Under the pieces are notes generated by a model. The model was not told the DNA's origin and ran no database searches. It worked only from the letters and a program-made list of their open reading frames with translations. A stretch of 64,000 nucleotides of DNA, from assembly GCF_002261185.1 (NCBI RefSeq), contig NZ_NEVQ01000011.1, forward strand, positions 32,410 to 96,409, read 5' to 3'. Below, in pieces: positions 26,769 through 36,482 of the stretch. This DNA comes from Bordetella genomosp. 4 (GTDB taxonomy: Bacteria; Pseudomonadota; Gammaproteobacteria; Burkholderiales; Burkholderiaceae_B). The position numbers and the translations under genes are program-made. The stretch's first letter is position 1. Every line of letters starts with the position of its first letter.

Positions 26769-27596
26769 TTAGCAGGTTGATGTGGATTGACGCGATCGAT
26801 CATGCACGCGGCGCAGAAAACCCAAGACCCGTTCATTGAATTCGGCCGGCTTTTCAAAATAAGCAGAATGCCCGGCTGCCTCGACCACAAATAGATCACT
26901 GCCGTTGATCTGCTGCTGGACCTCTTGCATCACGGCAACAGGCACCAAAGGATCGACACTGCCGACAACGAGCAGGGTGGGGCAGGCGACCTCTCGCAGG
27001 CGGTCTACGGCGAGCAGATACTCCGGCTTCATCAGATTCATCATTGCTGCGCCCCAGGCCTCTCGAGAGTATGTGTGCGCACTGGGGTTGAAGTGATTGA
27101 TCTGCGCGTACAGGGCAGCCCTGTCCGGATGATGGGCCAGAAACCAGGCGCCTAATGATCGTTGTTCGACGGTCAGCGCTTGTGTGGTGGTGACGCGTTT
27201 GGCCAAAAGGTCCAACAGGACAGGATGATCAATGGCCAAGGTCGTATCGCAGGCGACAAAAGCCGAGATGCGTTCTGCATGGTCCAGCGCCAAGCGCAGG
27301 CCCACCATGCCGCCCAGCGATTGGCCCACGATACTGACGCGTTCAATGTTCTCCGCATCGAGGATGGTCAATACATCGTCGACAAACAGATGGAACTGGA
27401 ATTCCTCCAGCGGCGCGACGGAGCGGCCAAAGCATCGCTGATCGAGTGTGATGCAAGTGAATTCAGTCGAGAAAACTGGCAACTGCTGCCACCATGTGGC
27501 GGCGTTCGAGCCGGCACCGTGGCAAAACATCACGGCAGGGCCGTTGCCGTGAAGCTCATAGTAAATCTCGCGGCCGTGGGAAACAACGAAAGGCAT
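26769..27596 (-). CDS. Alpha/beta hydrolase
   Basis: Serine hydrolase of 275 aa. The oxyanion strand VMFCHGAGSNAATWW is followed by the nucleophile elbow GQSLGG with S93, the acid in VGSVDPLVP and the histidine in EAAGHSAYFEKP. The overall pattern resembles 3-oxoadipate enol-lactonase and related esterases, but there are no aromatic-degradation genes next to it. ATG 27596 (MPFVVSHGREIYYELHG) fits the family; TTG 27668 would add 24 residues. It lies 76 bp after the Bug-type binding protein on the same strand and may share its transcript. Confidence 0.85.
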   Translation of the reverse strand: MPFVVSHGREIYYELHGNGPAVMFCHGAGSNAATWWQQLPVFSTEFTCITLDQRCFGRSVAPLEEFQFHLFVDDVLTILDAENIERVSIVGQSLGGMVGLRLALDHAERISAFVACDTTLAIDHPVLLDLLAKRVTTTQALTVEQRSLGAWFLAHHPDRAALYAQINHFNPSAHTYSREAWGAAMMNLMKPEYLLAVDRLREVACPTLLVVGSVDPLVPVAVMQEVQQQINGSDLFVVEAAGHSAYFEKPAEFNERVLGFLRRVHDRSRQSTSTC

Positions 27597-27672
27597 GATG
27601 GGCTCGTGAACGTGAACGTGAAGGGACGAGGGTGGCGGCTCGTTGGCCGCCAAGCATGAGAAACGCAATGGC

Positions 27673-28653
27673 CTAGTTGGCCTTGATGTTCAGGCTGTGG
27701 GTCAACTGCCCCCAGCGTTCGGTGTCGCTGCGTACCAACTCGGCGTATTGCGCGGGGCTCATCGTCATCGGGACCATGCCCAGGGCAATCAACTGCGATT
27801 TCAGCTCGGGGTCTTGCATGGCTGTTGCAATGGCCGCATTGATTTTATTGACGATCTCGATGGGCGTGCCTTTGGGAGCCGACAGCCCGACCCATGCGCT
27901 GACCGTAAGCTGGGGATAGTTCAGTTCTTTGAATGTCGGGACGTCGGGCAGCGCGGGATCTCGTTCGGCCGATGAAATCGCCAGAACCTTCAGCGTGCCT
28001 TGTTTCACATAAGGTATCGCGGTATTGGGCGGGACCACAATGGCGGGGACGACGCCGCCGAGCACGTCCTGCAGGGCTGGCGCGCCGCCTTTGTAGGGGA
28101 CATGGGTGAGCGAGATGCCAGCCGTTCGTTGCAGCGATTCCATCAACAGATGTGCGGTGCTGCCTACCCCCGAACTGGCGTAATTGATTTTGCCGGGCGA
28201 CTGTCGTGCCTGTTCGATCAGGGCCTGCAGGCTGCCAATGCCGGCATCGGCGCGGACGACGAGCCATTGCGGGCCCGCGCCGATCGAACCGATATGAGTG
28301 AAATCCTCGTTGATATCGAAGGTCAAGTTGTCGTAGATGCCCGCCGAAATCGTGTTGACCATGCCCGTCATCGTCAGGGTGTAGCCGTCGGGTGCGGCGC
28401 GCGCGCCAGCTTGTGTGCCTATGATGTTGCCGCCACTGGCTTTGTTTTCGATCACGACAGGCTGTTGCAGCGTCTGGGACAAGGAGCGCGCCACGGGGCG
28501 AATGGTGGCGTCGTAAGCGCCGCCCGGCGGCGAGGGGACGATGATGCGGATGGTTTGAGTGGGCCAGTCGCCGGTTTGGGCTGCAGCGGCCATTTGCGTC
28601 CATAGCAGACCGGCAGCCAGCAGGCAGGCTGCGCGGCGGATGCGCGAGTGCAT
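27673..28653 (-). CDS. Bug-family tripartite tricarboxylate transporter binding protein
   Basis: Periplasmic solute-binding protein of 326 aa. A signal peptide ends near residue 25 (WTQMAAAA). The Bug pattern is complete: WPTQTIRIIVPSPPGGAYD, then QPVVIENKASGGN, GARAAPDGYTLTMTG, and THVPYKGGAPALQDVLGG. No TctA/TctB membrane genes are near, which is common in Alcaligenaceae, where such orphan proteins are numerous. A LysR regulator is divergent and is the likely controller. The ligand, often a carboxylate, is unknown. Confidence 0.93.
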   Translation of the reverse strand: MHSRIRRAACLLAAGLLWTQMAAAAQTGDWPTQTIRIIVPSPPGGAYDATIRPVARSLSQTLQQPVVIENKASGGNIIGTQAGARAAPDGYTLTMTGMVNTISAGIYDNLTFDINEDFTHIGSIGAGPQWLVVRADAGIGSLQALIEQARQSPGKINYASSGVGSTAHLLMESLQRTAGISLTHVPYKGGAPALQDVLGGVVPAIVVPPNTAIPYVKQGTLKVLAISSAERDPALPDVPTFKELNYPQLTVSAWVGLSAPKGTPIEIVNKINAAIATAMQDPELKSQLIALGMVPMTMSPAQYAELVRSDTERWGQLTHSLNIKAN

Positions 28654-28786
28654 TGAATGTCTCCGTCTCGGTTTTATGTGTGTCGCTTGCCCAAAGGCGT
28701 GCGGTCTATTGTGTTTTGCGATTTGCAGGCTATCTTGCCTTTGCCAGGCTATAAACGATAATTAAAATTTTGCCGAAGATATTAGT

Positions 28787-29755
28787 GTGACTAACCCATC
28801 AGCCAGCTCAGCCTCGATCCTGCTCAACCGGCTGCTGGCGCGGGGCAAGTTTCGCCACATCCAGATCTTGATCCGGCTGGCAGAGCTGGGCAGCCTCGGG
28901 CGTGCGGCAGAGGCGATAGGCGTGACTCAATCGTCGGTCACGCAGACGTTGGCGCATCTCGAGGATCTGTTGGAGACGCCGCTATTTCATCGTCATGCCC
29001 GGGGAGTGCACCCCACCGATGCTTGCCGCGATCTGCTGCCGCTGGCCACACAGGTGTTGCTCGGCGTGACCGAAAGCGCCGAGGCTATCGCGGCGCGCCA
29101 CCGTCATGGCGATGGCCGGGTGAGGCTGTTGGCGTCGCTTGCCGCGATCAACGGGCTGTTGATGAAAGCGATGGGTGAATTCAATCGCCAATGGCCGGGG
29201 ATTCAGATTCATCTGCAAGAGGGGGAGCGCGATGAGCAGCTCAATGCGATTGCGCGCGCCGAGGTGGATCTGATTGTCTGCCGGCGGCCGCCCGTCATTC
29301 CGGGAGGCTGGGAGTTTCATCCCTTGTTGGCGGATCACTTCGTCATCGTATGCCGCGCCCAGCATCCGTTGGCGCACCTCGCCGCCAGGGGCGAGACGCC
29401 GTCACGGACCGCCTTGCAGCAAGCGGTATGGCTGGCGCTGCCAGCCGGCTCGGCTGCACGTGTACATCTGGATGAGTTCGCCGCGTCACGCGGCGGTGAT
29501 TTCCGGATACACCCGCTCGTGACTCGCACCCCTACGATGATGTGGTGGCTGTTGTTGCAACATGACCTGCTGGCGATTTTGCCCTACACCCTGGTGTCGC
29601 CACTGTTGCAATCCGGGGAAATGAAGGCTTTGCCGATGGAGGGGCAGACGGCGTTGGAGCCTCTGGGATTGCTGCAGCCAGAAAATGAACTGGTGCCGTC
29701 GGCGGAAGTGTTCAGCGCCTTCATGCGGGGCAGGCGCTTTGATTCGGAGGCCTGA
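28787..29755 (+). CDS. LysR-family transcriptional regulator
   Basis: LysR regulator of 322 aa. The helix-turn-helix FRHIQILIRLAELGSLGRAAEAIGVTQSSVTQTLAHLE starts near residue 22, after a longer leader than usual. The effector domain begins VRLLASLAAINGLLM and has FVIVCRAQHPLA. GTG 28787 is the available start; the ribosome site is weak (GAAGAT). It is divergent from the Bug-type gene with a 133 bp AT-rich gap, implying it controls that gene. Confidence 0.9.
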   Translation: MTNPSASSASILLNRLLARGKFRHIQILIRLAELGSLGRAAEAIGVTQSSVTQTLAHLEDLLETPLFHRHARGVHPTDACRDLLPLATQVLLGVTESAEAIAARHRHGDGRVRLLASLAAINGLLMKAMGEFNRQWPGIQIHLQEGERDEQLNAIARAEVDLIVCRRPPVIPGGWEFHPLLADHFVIVCRAQHPLAHLAARGETPSRTALQQAVWLALPAGSAARVHLDEFAASRGGDFRIHPLVTRTPTMMWWLLLQHDLLAILPYTLVSPLLQSGEMKALPMEGQTALEPLGLLQPENELVPSAEVFSAFMRGRRFDSEA

Positions 29756-29779
29756 GCCATGCAGCGATGGCCGATAGAT

Positions 29780-30616
29780 TCAGCGCAATAGTGCCGCGTA
29801 GCCAGCGCGCGAGTCGGGCCATTGCGGCGTCCAGCCGCTGGCTTTGAGCCGCGCATTGCTGAGTTTTTTGCTGCCCACATTGGCGGGCGCGGGGCCTTCG
29901 CCAGGAGGCTGTGCATGAATCAACGCTGCCAGATGCTCGTAAAGCTCATGCAATGGCAACGGCGTATCGTCGCCGCCCAGATATAGCGCCTCCGGATGTG
30001 GCAGTGCCAGCAGATGCACCACTGCCGCGGCAGCATCGTCGATGTGCATTCGATTGGCCCAGTGCGGCGGATGCCGGGGTGCGCGCGCCGATCCTGCGCG
30101 GATCCGTTCGATCAACTGCAGACGGCCCGGGCCATACAATCCGGCCAGACGCAGGCTGACCGAGGATACGGACTGCGCGCCCAGCCAGCGTTCCGTGTCG
30201 AGCAAAATGCGACCGTTAAAGCCCGCAGGATCGGTGGGCGTTGTTTCATCGATCCACTCGCCATGGTGTTCTCCATACACGGCAGTCGATGATACGAACA
30301 AGACCCGTTGCAAGGCCGTGTGATCCAGCGCAGTCAACAGTGCGGGCAATCCCTCTTGAAAGACCGCGCGATAGACATCGGGATCGCGCGAATCCGGTGC
30401 GGGCAGGTAGGCGACATGCGTGATGCCAGCAGGTAGTGTGGTGAGTGTTTCCGGGCGCGTCAAATCACCTTGCAGCCAACGTATGACGGGCTCGAGCCCG
30501 TCATCGCGTGGGGGCTGGCGGCGCAGTGCCCAGACTTCGGCGCCGCGTGCCGACAGGCGCTGTGCCACACGCAAGCCCAGATCTCCGCAACCTGCCAGCA
30601 GCATGCGCTCGGTCAT
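29780..30616 (-). CDS. NAD(P)-binding SDR-type epimerase/dehydratase (YeeZ-like)
   Basis: Extended short-chain dehydrogenase-like protein of 278 aa. It opens with the Rossmann motif LLAGCGDLGLRVAQRL, has VLFVSSTAVYGEH with the active-site Ser/Tyr region, and SLRLAGLYGPGR followed by NRMHIDDAAAAVVHLL, typical of nucleoside-sugar epimerase relatives such as YeeZ. Substrate and partners are unknown. It starts 3 bp after the ETF-QO stop on the same strand, so the two are probably co-transcribed. Confidence 0.85.
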   Translation of the reverse strand: MTERMLLAGCGDLGLRVAQRLSARGAEVWALRRQPPRDDGLEPVIRWLQGDLTRPETLTTLPAGITHVAYLPAPDSRDPDVYRAVFQEGLPALLTALDHTALQRVLFVSSTAVYGEHHGEWIDETTPTDPAGFNGRILLDTERWLGAQSVSSVSLRLAGLYGPGRLQLIERIRAGSARAPRHPPHWANRMHIDDAAAAVVHLLALPHPEALYLGGDDTPLPLHELYEHLAALIHAQPPGEGPAPANVGSKKLSNARLKASGWTPQWPDSRAGYAALLR

Positions 30617-30619
30617 GGA

Positions 30620-32266
30620 TCACATCCCGCTGTAGACGGGGCCTTCGCCGCCTTGAGGTGCGACCCAGACGATGTTCTGCGTCGGGTCCTTGATATCGCA
30701 GGTCTTGCAATGCACGCAGTTCTGCGCATTGATCTGTAGACGGTCGTCGCCATGGTCGTCTTTGACGAATTCATACACCCCGGCCGGACAGTAGCGCGAT
30801 TCCGGGCCGCCGTATTTGGCCAGGTTGACCGCCACTGGTACGTTCGGGTCTTTCAGCGTCAGGTGGACGGGCTCGTTTTCATCATGGTTGGTGTTCGAGA
30901 TGAAGACCGAGCTAAGTTTGTCGAACGTCAGCTTGCCGTCCGGTTTCGGATAGTCGATGCGCGCGCATTCCGAGGCAGGCTGTAGGCAGGCATGGTCGGG
31001 CTTGGTGCGGTGGATGGTCCAGGGAATATTGCCCTTGAGGACGAACTGCTCGATGCCTGTCATGATGGTGGCGATCGTGCGGCCTTTTTTGAACCACTGC
31101 TTGAAGTTGCGCGCCTTGTTCAATTCGGTGTGCAGCCACGACGATTCGAAGGCAGCCGGGTAGGCAGATAGCTCGTCTTGTTTGCGGTCGGCGACGACGG
31201 CGTCAAACGTGGCATCGGCTGCCAGCATGCCGGTCTTGATCGCGGCGTGGCTGCCCTTGATGCGCGATGCGTTCAAGAAGCCCGCCTCGCAGCCGACCAG
31301 CACGCCGCCCGGGAATGTGAGCTTGGGCAACGACAGTAATCCGCCCGCCGTGATGGCTCGTGCGCCGTATGCAATGCGTTTGCCGCCCTCGAAGGTGGGG
31401 CGGATCGCCGGGTGCGTTTTGTAGCGCTGGAATTCGTCGAAAGGCGACAGCCACGGATTGGCGTAATCCAGACCCACGACCATCCCGACGGCGACCAGGT
31501 TGTTATCCAGGTGATACAGGAACGAGCCGCCATAGGTATCGGCATCCAGCGGCCAGCCCGCCGTGTGCACCACGAGGCCCGGGCGCGATTGCGCGGGATC
31601 GATTTCCCACATTTCCTTCAGGCCGATCCCGTAGGACTGGGGATCGCGGCCTTCGTCGAGCTTATAGCGTTCGATCAACTGGCGGCCCAACTGGCCGCGC
31701 GCGCCCTCGGCAAAGATGGTGTAGCGCGCCAGCAGTTCCATGCCGGGCTGGTAGTGTTCGGTATGCGAACCGTCGCGTGCCACGCCCATGTCGCCCGTGG
31801 CCACGCCACGCACGGCGCCATTCTCGTCGTACAGCACTTCAGCAGCGGCAAAGCCAGGGAAAATATCGACGCCAGCTGCCTCGGCCTGTTCGCCCATCCA
31901 TTTCACGACGTCGCCCAGGCGGACGATGTAATTGCCGTGATTCTGGAAACAGGCCGGCAAGAGCCAATTAGGCGTGCTGCGCGCGCCCGTCTGGCTCAGG
32001 AACAGGAACCGGTCCTCAGTGACAGGTACATTCAGCGGCGCGCCCTTGTCTTTCCAGTCAGGAATCAATTCGGTCAGTGCCTGCGGGTCCATGACCGCGC
32101 CAGAGAGGATGTGAGCACCGAGCTCGGCGCCTTTCTCCAATACGCACACGCTCAGCTCGTGATTTTTCTGGGTGGCCAGTTGCTTTAAACGCAGCGCTGC
32201 GGCCAAGCCAGCCGGCCCGCCACCCACGACGACCACGTCATATTCCATCGACTCGCGTTCGGACAT
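30620..32266 (-). CDS. Electron transfer flavoprotein-ubiquinone oxidoreductase
   Basis: Membrane-associated enzyme that passes electrons from ETF to ubiquinone, linking acyl-CoA dehydrogenases to respiration; 548 aa. The N-terminal FAD site is YDVVVVGGGPAGLAAA. GIGLKEMWEIDP and GSFLYHLDNN are family blocks. The C-terminal 4Fe-4S site uses YCPAGVYEF and QNCVHCKTCDIKDP. ATG 32266 is supported by GGAG upstream; a longer frame runs into the promoter of the divergent thioesterase. No etfAB genes are in the window. Confidence 0.95.
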   Translation of the reverse strand: MSERESMEYDVVVVGGGPAGLAAALRLKQLATQKNHELSVCVLEKGAELGAHILSGAVMDPQALTELIPDWKDKGAPLNVPVTEDRFLFLSQTGARSTPNWLLPACFQNHGNYIVRLGDVVKWMGEQAEAAGVDIFPGFAAAEVLYDENGAVRGVATGDMGVARDGSHTEHYQPGMELLARYTIFAEGARGQLGRQLIERYKLDEGRDPQSYGIGLKEMWEIDPAQSRPGLVVHTAGWPLDADTYGGSFLYHLDNNLVAVGMVVGLDYANPWLSPFDEFQRYKTHPAIRPTFEGGKRIAYGARAITAGGLLSLPKLTFPGGVLVGCEAGFLNASRIKGSHAAIKTGMLAADATFDAVVADRKQDELSAYPAAFESSWLHTELNKARNFKQWFKKGRTIATIMTGIEQFVLKGNIPWTIHRTKPDHACLQPASECARIDYPKPDGKLTFDKLSSVFISNTNHDENEPVHLTLKDPNVPVAVNLAKYGGPESRYCPAGVYEFVKDDHGDDRLQINAQNCVHCKTCDIKDPTQNIVWVAPQGGEGPVYSGM

Positions 32267-32368
32267 TACTCCAATCCCCTCTAATGGTGCCTTCTGATGT
32301 TGCAAGGAAGTATTATCATCGATTGTATTGCAATGCTGCGGTGCAGTAATTTTCTAGGAGTTCACTCC

Positions 32369-32824
32369 GTGAGTCAGGAGCTTTCGGGCCCGCGCACCCT
32401 TCAGGTGGGCGATTGCCATCATGTCGAGTTGCCCATGCGCTGGGGCGATGCCGACACGCTCAATCATATGAACAACACCGTCTACTTTCGCATGATGGAA
32501 GAGGCGCGTATGAAGATGCTTTACGGCAGCGGCATGGTGCTGCCGTCCGATCAGGGCTTTATCCTGGCACATGCATCCTGTGATTTTGTCCGATCTTTCA
32601 CGTACCCCTGTGACGTGCGCGTCACGCACAAAGTCACCCGCATTGGCCGCTCCAGTCTGGAAACGGACTTGATCCTGTGCAAGGCCGGCGACGACACCGG
32701 TCTTTACGCTAAGGGCCGTACGGTGATGGTCTGGATCGATTATGGCGCGAATTGCTCTGCGCCGCTGCCGGATGAGGTGCTGCGGGCATTGGCCGCCGTA
32801 TGCGTGCCCGCAGAGCGGGCCTAG
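32369..32824 (+). CDS. Acyl-CoA thioesterase, hotdog fold
   Basis: Hotdog-fold 4HBT-type thioesterase of 151 aa. The active-site strand and helix read PMRWGDADTLNHMNN, then VYFRMMEEAR, with the catalytic aspartate in GDAD. It would release CoA from acyl-CoA; chain length preference is unknown. GTG 32369 has a perfect TAGGAG eight bases upstream. Earlier in-frame codons reach into the promoter shared with the divergent ETF-QO gene. The pairing with ETF-QO and the CoA-transferase downstream suggests fatty-acid or ketoacid metabolism. Confidence 0.87.
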   Translation: MSQELSGPRTLQVGDCHHVELPMRWGDADTLNHMNNTVYFRMMEEARMKMLYGSGMVLPSDQGFILAHASCDFVRSFTYPCDVRVTHKVTRIGRSSLETDLILCKAGDDTGLYAKGRTVMVWIDYGANCSAPLPDEVLRALAAVCVPAERA

Positions 32825-32948
32825 CGTCTCACGCCCGCCAAGCCGCTACAATCGACGCAAACATCAAAAGCAGTCAATAGTTCGACCGGGCGCGCCACCC
32901 CTTGCAGCCGCGCCTATCCAATTTGGAATGTCATTAGGAGTTGGAGAG

Positions 32949-33647
32949 ATGGACAAAGTGTATGCAAGCGCCGCCGAGGCGCTGGCAGGTGTCGTCAAAG
33001 ACGGCCAGATGATTGCCGTGGGCGGGTTTGGCCTGTGCGGCATTCCCGAGGCGTTGATCGCTGCACTGCGCGATTCGGGTGTGAAAAACCTGACCTGCAT
33101 CAGCAACAATGCCGGGGTGGACGGGTTTGGCTTGGGCCAGTTGCTCAATACCCGCCAGGTGCGCAAGATGATCGCCTCGTATGTGGGCGAAAACAAGGAA
33201 TTCGAACGCCAGTACCTGGCAGGCGAACTCGAGCTGGAATTCACGCCGCAGGGCACGCTGGCTGAAAAACTGCGTGCTGGCGGTGCGGGTATTCCGGCGT
33301 TTTTCACCCGCACGGGCGTGGGTACGATCGTGGCCGATGGCAAAGAGTTGCGCGAGTTTGACGGCCAGCAATACGTCATGGAACGTTCCTTGGTGCCCGA
33401 TGTGTCGCTGGTCAAGGCGCATATCGCCGACCGCAGCGGCAATCTGGTGTTCCGCAAGACCGCACGTAACTTCAATCCGAACGTGGCGATGGCGGGCAAG
33501 ATCACTGTGGTCGAAGTCGAGAAAATCGTCGACACAGGATCGCTCGATCCCGATCAGATCCATCTTCCGGGGATTTACGTGCATCGCATCGTACTGAATG
33601 CGAATCCGGAAAAGCGCATCGAACAACGCACCACTCGCCCGGCCTAA
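32949..33647 (+). CDS. scoA: 3-oxoacid CoA-transferase, subunit A
   Basis: Alpha subunit (232 aa) of a succinyl-CoA:3-ketoacid CoA-transferase, which activates acetoacetate with CoA from succinyl-CoA. The CoA-transferase family I signature VGGFGLCGIPEALI lies near residue 25, with SNNAGVDGFGLGQLL and TPQGTLAEKLRAGGAGIPAFFTR. GGAGA precedes ATG 32949. The B subunit starts 13 bp after its stop. A 3-oxoadipate transferase (pcaI) is a less likely alternative; sequence blocks look more like the succinyl-CoA:acetoacetate type. Confidence 0.92.
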   Translation: MDKVYASAAEALAGVVKDGQMIAVGGFGLCGIPEALIAALRDSGVKNLTCISNNAGVDGFGLGQLLNTRQVRKMIASYVGENKEFERQYLAGELELEFTPQGTLAEKLRAGGAGIPAFFTRTGVGTIVADGKELREFDGQQYVMERSLVPDVSLVKAHIADRSGNLVFRKTARNFNPNVAMAGKITVVEVEKIVDTGSLDPDQIHLPGIYVHRIVLNANPEKRIEQRTTRPA

Positions 33648-33659
33648 GGAGAAGACGAC

Positions 33660-34310
33660 ATGGCATGGTCCCGCGATGAGATGGCGGCACGCGCCGCGCG
33701 CGAGCTGCAAGACGGCTTTTATGTGAACCTGGGCATTGGTCTGCCCACCCTGGTTGCCAACCACGTGCCTGCGGGCATCGAGGTGTGGCTGCAATCCGAG
33801 AACGGTCTGCTGGGCATCGGCCCGTTTCCGACAGACGATCAGGTCGATCCCGATTTGATCAACGCCGGCAAGCAAACGGTCACGACTTTGCCCGGCTCGT
33901 CGATTTTTTCTTCGGCCGATTCTTTTGCGATGATCCGCGGCGGCAAGATCAACCTCGCGATCCTGGGCGCGATGCAGGTCTCGGAAAAGGGCGATCTGGC
34001 CAACTGGATGATCCCCGGCAAAATGGTCAAGGGCATGGGCGGCGCGATGGATCTGGTTGCCGGCGTCGGCAAGGTCGTGGTCCTGATGGAACACGTGGCC
34101 AAGAAAAAAGACGGCACCGAAGACATCAAACTCTTGCCCGAGTGCAATTTGCCTTTGACCGGTGTCGGCGTGGTCAATTTGATCATTACCGATCTGGGCG
34201 TGATGGAAGTCACGGACAATGGTTTGAAACTGCTGGAACTGGCTCCTGGCGTGACAGTGGATGAAATCCAGAGCAAGACACAAGCCAAGCTGGATGTCTC
34301 CGGCGTCTAA
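33660..34310 (+). CDS. scoB: 3-oxoacid CoA-transferase, subunit B
   Basis: Beta subunit of the transferase, 216 aa. It starts [19 protein letters not shown], then [15 protein letters not shown]. The catalytic glutamate is E47 in the signature [27 protein letters not shown] follows. An AAGGAGAA site precedes ATG 33660. Together with the A subunit it forms one operon, closed by a strong terminator 40 bp downstream. Confidence 0.93.
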   Translation: MAWSRDEMAARAARELQDGFYVNLGIGLPTLVANHVPAGIEVWLQSENGLLGIGPFPTDDQVDPDLINAGKQTVTTLPGSSIFSSADSFAMIRGGKINLAILGAMQVSEKGDLANWMIPGKMVKGMGGAMDLVAGVGKVVVLMEHVAKKKDGTEDIKLLPECNLPLTGVGVVNLIITDLGVMEVTDNGLKLLELAPGVTVDEIQSKTQAKLDVSGV

Positions 34311-34350
34311 ACCACGCTGGTAGCGGCGTTTTAAAACCCTGCTTGGTGAG

Positions 34351-34395
34351 CGGCCCTCGGCGGTTGGAAAAGATCCAACGCCGAGGGCCGTTTTT
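34351..34395 (+). terminator. Terminator of the scoAB operon
   Basis: CGGCCCTCGGCG and CGCCGAGGGCCG form a long stem, extended by GTTGG/CCAAC around AAAAGAT, followed by TTTTT. It probably works in both directions against the convergent reductase gene. Confidence 0.92.
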
Positions 34396-34407
34396 CACTG
34401 AGTCCGC

Positions 34408-35352
34408 CTATTGGCGCAGTCGTGCCTGGAGATAGCGCTCCACATCAATGGTCTCGTAGCCATTGCGTTCGTTGAACGTTGTTGATTTGTCCCACCACAT
34501 TCCGTCTCCCAGGGCAAAAGCCGCTCGGTAGCGAACCATCACGTCGTCCGCCATCGTATCGAGATCGGTGCGCAGTTTGTCCAAGGTCCATAGCGTTCTC
34601 TCGAACGTCGCCCCGGTCACTCGTTCGACAATATCCGCGAGCTGTCCATACGAAATCGTATCTCCTGCCAGGTAAACCACTTCATTGGCAATCAAGGGTT
34701 GCGCCAACAGAATTTCCGTTGTGAGTTTTCCGATGTCTTCAGGCGTGGTGACGGTCACTTTCGTATCCCAGCTGCCCAGACCATGAATCACGTGACGATC
34801 GAAATCCACAATGTCGAACGCAGGCTCGAACAGGAAACTGGTGAACATTCCTGTAGAGACAATCACCCAATCCGTTGTGCCTTGGCTGCGTAATAGCTGT
34901 CTGACTTCGTATTGTTCGTCGAAAACCGGCTGTCCACTGCCCCGGCCTACAACGTCGTAATCCACACCGAACTGCCATGGAAAATACCGCCGCACTCCTG
35001 CCGACAGTACAGCCCTGGTGATTTTGAGTTGAGTTCCCGCTCCCGCAACGAATCCGGTGCAGTTCACCACGGTTTTATAGCGTCGGAATAGCGAGGACAG
35101 CATTTGTTCGTCGGCCGAGAGATCAAAGCCGAGGGCTTTCACACCGAGCGCGTCGAGCTCCGCTAGAACGACGGCGTCTTGTGCTGAGGGATTGTTGACG
35201 GTTCTTGGAGACACCAGCACCGTAATCGGTGTTTGCGCAGCTTTTGCGCGAGGCGCAAGCGCACGGAGGACTGCCATTCCAAGCTGTCCGGCGCCCAGGA
35301 CAATCGTGTCCTGCAAGATCGTTTTTGCATCATTCATTGGATATCTATTCAT
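34408..35352 (-). CDS. NmrA/isoflavone-reductase-like NAD(P)-binding protein
   Basis: Atypical short-chain dehydrogenase of 314 aa. The N-terminal nucleotide site is IVLGAGQLGMAVLRAL. RRYFPWQFGVDYDVVGRG and WVIVSTGMFTSFLFEP match aromatic-alcohol-reductase/NmrA-like proteins from fungi and bacteria. The reaction is unknown. Two ATGs are possible (35352 and 35337); neither has a clear ribosome site. It is divergent from a LysR gene and probably controlled by it. The intergenic DNA is AT-richer than its surroundings. Confidence 0.82.
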   Translation of the reverse strand: MNRYPMNDAKTILQDTIVLGAGQLGMAVLRALAPRAKAAQTPITVLVSPRTVNNPSAQDAVVLAELDALGVKALGFDLSADEQMLSSLFRRYKTVVNCTGFVAGAGTQLKITRAVLSAGVRRYFPWQFGVDYDVVGRGSGQPVFDEQYEVRQLLRSQGTTDWVIVSTGMFTSFLFEPAFDIVDFDRHVIHGLGSWDTKVTVTTPEDIGKLTTEILLAQPLIANEVVYLAGDTISYGQLADIVERVTGATFERTLWTLDKLRTDLDTMADDVMVRYRAAFALGDGMWWDKSTTFNERNGYETIDVERYLQARLRQ

Positions 35353-35410
35353 TTTTTTGAACTAATTCGTACCTAAGAAATAAGATTCAACGTATTCGTT
35401 TTTTCATCGT

Positions 35411-35426
35411 TGCTTATTTTTAAGCA
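35411..35426. promoter_or_regulatory. Palindrome in a divergent promoter
   Basis: TGCTTA-TTTT-TAAGCA is a perfect 6-4-6 palindrome in the 224 bp gap between the reductase and LysR genes. It is a candidate operator for the LysR protein, though its spacing is not the usual T-N11-A. Confidence 0.4.
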
Positions 35427-35576
35427 GAAATGGCTGTCAAAAGGCTCCTTTTTCATGACTTGATAATTTGAATATTTGCAATAATCAGGCTATGTTTCGT
35501 CGTTCAATGAATGGGTGCATCGCTGTCTCCTCAGTCCGCGCCTTACCCATCTCACCCAGGCATCAGGGAATTTCGA

Positions 35577-36482
35577 ATGGATCGACTACAGGCCATGGAA
35601 ACTTTCGTTCGCGTGATCGAAGCCGGCAGCTTCAAGAAGGCCGCAGAGACGATGCGCGTGCTTCCGTCTACGGTGACGAGGACGATCAAGGAACTGGAAT
35701 CGCATCTGAGCATCCGGCTGCTGAACAGAACGACGCGGGCCTTGAGCATTACCGATGCGGGGCTGCGCTACTACGACAGCTGCAAAGCGATTTTGCGTGA
35801 AGTGCAAGTCGCAGAAGAGGCAACGGGGCAGGAGGGAGGGGCGCTGCGCGGAAAAATTCGAATCAGCGCTACACCGTCGTTAGCCAAGGGTTTTCTCATT
35901 CCGAAACTGCCCCGCTTCGCCGAGCGCTACCCAGACATCGGCCTTGATTTTGATTTGAGCGATGCCACTGTTGACGTCATTCAGCGTGGCGTCGATTGCG
36001 CCATCAGGGCAGGGGAATTGCAATCGTCTCGTCTCATCGCCCGCCGCCTTGGCACATTCCACTGGTACGTGTGCGGTTCGCCTGACTATTTCCGGCGATA
36101 CGGAACGCCTCACAGCATCGAGTCTCTCAGAGACCATTCGGCGGTCGGGTACATTCACAGCCGGACTGGCCGGCCCGTAAACTGGGCATTCCGGCAGGGA
36201 AATGAGATTGTCTCCATTCCGATGGGGCAGCATATCAGCGTCAACGACACTGACGCCTACGTCGAAGCCGCTGTAGCTGGCCTGGGGCTGATCCGTGTCG
36301 CCAGCTATATGGTCCGTCAGCAGTTGGCTGACGGACGCCTGGAAAGAGTGCTTTCCGATATCGAAGCTCCGTTGGAGCCGATTTCCATCCTATATCCGCA
36401 TAGCCGGCACCTTTCCCCCACCGTTCGAGCCTTCATTGACTGGTGCATAGATGTGATTGGACATAATGCCAGGGATTGGTGA
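35577..36482 (+). CDS. LysR-family transcriptional regulator
   Basis: LysR regulator of 301 aa of the large group starting MDRLQAMETFVRVIEAGSF. The recognition region is LPSTVTRTIKELE, and the effector domain opens GKIRISATPSLAKGFLIPKL, with DCAIRAGEL typical of this group. ATG 35577 follows AGGGAA. The frame is open 22 codons further upstream without a family match. It is divergent from the NmrA-like reductase; such pairs usually form one regulatory unit. Confidence 0.92.
   Translation: MDRLQAMETFVRVIEAGSFKKAAETMRVLPSTVTRTIKELESHLSIRLLNRTTRALSITDAGLRYYDSCKAILREVQVAEEATGQEGGALRGKIRISATPSLAKGFLIPKLPRFAERYPDIGLDFDLSDATVDVIQRGVDCAIRAGELQSSRLIARRLGTFHWYVCGSPDYFRRYGTPHSIESLRDHSAVGYIHSRTGRPVNWAFRQGNEIVSIPMGQHISVNDTDAYVEAAVAGLGLIRVASYMVRQQLADGRLERVLSDIEAPLEPISILYPHSRHLSPTVRAFIDWCIDVIGHNARDW

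Noticed and set aside
26769..27596. Assigning the alpha/beta hydrolase as PcaD (3-oxoadipate enol-lactonase)
   Set aside because: The catalytic pattern fits, but there are no protocatechuate genes beside it; the CoA-transferase pair lies 5 kb away and looks like the acetoacetate type.
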